Source: Desulfovibrio sp. ZJ369
Lineage (GTDB): Bacteria > Desulfobacterota > Desulfovibrionia > Desulfovibrionales > Desulfovibrionaceae
NCBI RefSeq assembly: GCF_011039085.1
Contig: NZ_JAAKEI010000004.1
Location: 62,001 to 126,000, forward strand
DNA: 64,000 nt
Direction of reading: 5' to 3'
Part shown: piece after piece, positions 61,718-64,000 of the stretch
Numbering within the stretch: the stretch's first letter is position 1
Layout of the letters: each line of letters starts with the position of its first letter
The notes under the pieces: model-generated
Databases searched by the model: none
What the model was told of the DNA's origin: nothing
What the model saw: only the letters and a program-made list of their open reading frames with translations
Translations under genes and position numbers: made by a program

Positions 61718-63445
61718 TTAGATTTTGGCGGTGATTTCCGGGAAGACCTTGTAGAACATAATCCAGGCCATGAGCAGCGTCAGAGCCAGATTCAAGGATT
61801 GCCCGCAGACATACAAAATAATCGGCTTGCCGCCCTTGAAATATTTGCCCAGCTCACGGAAATCGGTGGTCAGACCGATGGACACAAAGGCCAGAGCAAA
61901 GAACCAGCCGCGCAACGGCACAGACACCTTGTTCACGCCGTTATCCACCAGCATCTTGCCGAAGTCCGCGCCCAGCGTTGTGCTGATAAGCGAATAAATG
62001 ATCGAGACTGCCAGGAAGCCCAGGACGAACTTGGGGAAGCGGTTCCAAATTTCCATGACGCCCACGCGTTCGCCGCTCTGCACATCCACCTTGGTGCACC
62101 AGTACATGGCCACGCAAAAAGCCGTCACGCCAATGAGCACATTCTGGATCATCTTGACCGTGGCCGCCACCTGCATGGCTTTCTCTCCCACAAATGCCCC
62201 GGCCGCGGCCACAGCGCCGGTGGCGTCCACCGTGCCGCCAATCCATGCGCCGCCCAGCACTTCAGGCATGCCCACCCACTTGATAAACGCGGGCAAGGCG
62301 ATCATCATGATGGCCGTGAAGGTCAGGGATAAACCGATGGAGAGCGTCAGTTCCTCCTTTTTGGCGCGGGCCGCGGCCGCCGTGGCAATGGCCGCCGAGG
62401 TGCCGCAGACGGACATGTCCGCGGAAATGACGATGTTCAGGGTCTTGGAGGGCATCTTCAGCACTTTCTGGCCGAAGATATATGTGCTGATCAGCACAAT
62501 GGGCGTCACAACCCAGGCCACAAAAATGCCGGGGATGCCGATGGCCAGAATCTTGTGGAAAAGCACTTCCGCGCCCAGCAGCACAAGGCCGGTCTTGATG
62601 AAGTATTCCACCAGCGCGCCGTCCTTGATCCATTTGGGCGTGCCTATTGTATTGGCGATCAGCATGCCCAGGGCAATGGACCAGATTTCGGCGTTGAGGC
62701 CGTAAAGCCGCATCCCTTTGTGATTACCGAGAATGTTGGCCAGAAGGCACAGAGCGAAGATCACCAGAAAAGCCGCCATGTATTTGCCCACATTGCCGCC
62801 CATGAACTTGATGCCCACGGCGGTCAGCGCGGTGAGCACAAGCCCCAGCACTATGAGCGTGGGGATGCGGTTGAACGGCTTAACCAGGCCTTTGGCAACT
62901 TTGGCGACTTTTTTTTGCGCGGCCTGCCATTCGCCGATGGCTTTTGTTGCCGCATCGTTAAGGCTCGCGTCGCCGAAGGATGCCGCGGCGGCAGCGGATT
63001 GCGCCTCCTTGGCCCGGGCCAGAGCCTCGCTTGCCGCCTGCCGGGCCGCATCAACCTTGGGCTTCAGGGCCTTGTTGGCCTCATCAGCGGCAGCCTGCGT
63101 CATGAACAGGGCATCCAGCGGATTGGACTGCCAGCGCGCAGGCGTTTTCAAGTAACCGATAAAGTCCTTGGCAGGGGAAAGATTCTGCCCCTGCAAGGCT
63201 TTTTGCGCCGCCGCAGCCTGATAGTATTCAACGGTTTTAAAAGGCTTGGCCGACTCGGCGCGCAGTACTGCGGCGTAGCTCTCATATTTGCTTTCCAGTT
63301 CGCCCTTGTTGCTGAACACAAGGGCGGTCCCCACCAAGAGCAATATAAGCCCGATCCAGATTGCCCAATAATCCTCTTTCAGCCACAGATCAGACCATTG
63401 CGCCTTGGAGCGGTCCACAACAATGTCAGGACTGTCAGAAGCCAT
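61718..63445 (-). CDS. YeiH family putative sulfate exporter (UPF0324) with long N-terminal insertion
   Basis: 575 residues, about 200 longer than typical YeiH. One helix ([20 protein letters not shown]) is followed by about 150 residues of Ala-rich helical sequence ([20 protein letters not shown]). Then comes the normal ten-helix YeiH core: [40 protein letters not shown], and [20 protein letters not shown]. The extra region would lie outside the membrane. YeiH-type proteins are annotated as putative sulfate exporters; function in sulfate reducers is unproven. The ATG at 63445 has GAGGGGGA upstream. Confidence 0.85.
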   Translation of the reverse strand: MASDSPDIVVDRSKAQWSDLWLKEDYWAIWIGLILLLVGTALVFSNKGELESKYESYAAVLRAESAKPFKTVEYYQAAAAQKALQGQNLSPAKDFIGYLKTPARWQSNPLDALFMTQAAADEANKALKPKVDAARQAASEALARAKEAQSAAAAASFGDASLNDAATKAIGEWQAAQKKVAKVAKGLVKPFNRIPTLIVLGLVLTALTAVGIKFMGGNVGKYMAAFLVIFALCLLANILGNHKGMRLYGLNAEIWSIALGMLIANTIGTPKWIKDGALVEYFIKTGLVLLGAEVLFHKILAIGIPGIFVAWVVTPIVLISTYIFGQKVLKMPSKTLNIVISADMSVCGTSAAIATAAAARAKKEELTLSIGLSLTFTAIMMIALPAFIKWVGMPEVLGGAWIGGTVDATGAVAAAGAFVGEKAMQVAATVKMIQNVLIGVTAFCVAMYWCTKVDVQSGERVGVMEIWNRFPKFVLGFLAVSIIYSLISTTLGADFGKMLVDNGVNKVSVPLRGWFFALAFVSIGLTTDFRELGKYFKGGKPIILYVCGQSLNLALTLLMAWIMFYKVFPEITAKI

Positions 63446-63850
63446 ACATCCCCCTCTAAAATTAATTAGGGTTTTCAGTTTTAGTGTGGGATGGATACTA
63501 TACAACTTTCACTATTCACGCAAGGCCTGTCAGGGCAGGCACATCTAAATATTAAGTGCAATAATTTTGATATGTTATCATAAACACTGGAAGAGCAGCT
63601 TCGGCGGCGGAGCCGCACTTCGCTCCCACGAAGCCTGTGGCTTCGGGCGATGCTGTCACATCGCCGCCAGGGCTGCCGCAGAAGATGCGTCAGCCCTGCA
63701 AGGCCTATTTTCCCTGCTTGCGCGGGCGCTATGAACAGAACTGCGCTGCTTGAACCGGTCCGCTTTGGCCTGTAACTGTTGCCCAAGACGCCTCTGGCGG
63801 GCTCTTTCAGCCAATTTTTGAAAACCTTTGGCCTGCGCCGCCAAAAAAAC
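63446..63850. other. Intergenic region upstream of the YeiH gene and before the tRNA cluster
   Basis: About 400 bases. The AT-rich part at 63480-63590 probably carries the yeiH-like promoter (minus strand). The next 130 bases contain short GC-rich inverted repeats (such as GGCGGCGGAGCCGC at 63603-63616), which look structured but do not match the other repeat families. No supported gene is found. Confidence 0.4.
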
Positions 63851-63879
63851 TTGACAAGCTGCCGCTCTTCATTTATTTG
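63851..63879 (+). promoter_or_regulatory. tRNA operon promoter
   Basis: TTGACA (63851-63856) and TATTTG (63874-63879) are separated by 17 bases, 14 bases before tRNA-Gln. The -35 box is consensus; the -10 box is weak. Confidence 0.7.
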
Positions 63880-63893
63880 TTCCCCTCACATGT

Positions 63894-63968
63894 TGGGCTG
63901 TCGTTCAATTGGCAGGACGGCGGATTCTGGCTCCGCTAATCAAGGTTCGAGTCCTTGCAGCCCAGCCA
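63894..63968 (+). tRNA. tRNA-Gln (CTG anticodon)
   Basis: 75 bases with the encoded CCA. Acceptor arms are TGGGCTG/CAGCCCA. The anticodon arm is GCGGA-TTCTGGC-TCCGC, with anticodon CTG. T-arm GGTTCGAGTCC. Confidence 0.93.
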
Positions 63969-63975
63969 CACATGC

Positions 63976-64000
63976 GTCCCCATCGTCTAGCCGGCCCAGG
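63976..64000 (+). tRNA. tRNA-Glu, 5' part only (runs off window)
   Basis: GTCCCCATCGTCTAG and the following GCCGGCCCAGG match the 5' half of bacterial tRNA-Glu (acceptor and D-arm). It lies seven bases after tRNA-Gln in the same transcript. Confidence 0.8.

Noticed and set aside
63656-63844. 62-codon basic minus frame before the tRNA cluster
   Set aside because: No ribosome site or family; it overlaps the structured intergenic stretch.
1-64000. CRISPR array
   Set aside because: No regularly spaced direct repeats with unique spacers and no cas genes were seen; the repeats found are dispersed palindromic elements, att sites or cassette flanks.

Overview
The window reads as about 64 kb of chromosome from a sulfate-reducing deltaproteobacterium of the Desulfovibrionaceae, most likely a Desulfovibrio sensu stricto. 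The evidence is a periplasmic [NiFe] hydrogenase operon of the Desulfovibrio type (hynBA plus a maturation protease), a YeiH-type putative sulfate exporter, an SH3b-NlpC/P60 lipoprotein like the one of known structure from D. vulgaris, an RluD-CoaE fusion, and GC-rich codon use. The species is inference; no rRNA is present.

Layout. 1-15,715 is ordinary backbone: an exported protein fragment, ettA, an aromatic amino-acid permease, ridA, a membrane phosphoesterase, a methyltransferase, pgl, an M15-like peptidase, mtaB, then a minus-strand run of ctpA, a divergent polysaccharide deacetylase, ndk and proC. 16,007-39,030 is an accessory, defence-rich region. It starts with a complete type I restriction-modification operon (hsdM-hsdS-hsdR-ygjP-like), followed by a Fic-like protein with an altered active site, a small MITE-like element, two decayed IS5-family insertion sequences back to back, a methyltransferase truncated by one of them, and a dead integrase. 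Next comes an 11-kb island inserted in the 3' end of a tRNA-Glu gene and bounded by an 18-bp direct repeat (28,012-28,029 and 39,013-39,030). The island holds its integrase, decayed plasmid-like genes and a second type I system in the order hsdR - ImmA/IrrE-type regulator - DUF4411/PIN toxin - hsdS - hsdM - broken mrr.

39,284-42,390 returns to backbone (NlpC/P60 lipoprotein, RluD-CoaE). At 42,439-46,544 a 4.1-kb cassette of three translationally coupled genes lies between two 70-bp direct repeats that match at 62 positions. It encodes a GNAT-like/TraB-GumN (Tiki-like) fusion, a second GNAT-like protein and a radical SAM protein. This is the best candidate for an undescribed system. 46,656-63,445 is backbone: tspO, a tiny CxxCxGxG protein, upp, a DSD1-family PLP enzyme, a DUF362 ferredoxin-like protein, an APC permease with two solute-binding proteins, metY, the hydrogenase operon, a TudS/DUF523 protein and the YeiH transporter. 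The window ends in a tRNA-Gln/tRNA-Glu cluster.

Seven copies of modular palindromic intergenic elements (about 140-270 bp, with ends resembling AGAGCA...TGCTCT) sit right after stop codons or between operon genes. They fall into three related architectures, and two of them coincide with truncated genes in the second restriction operon.
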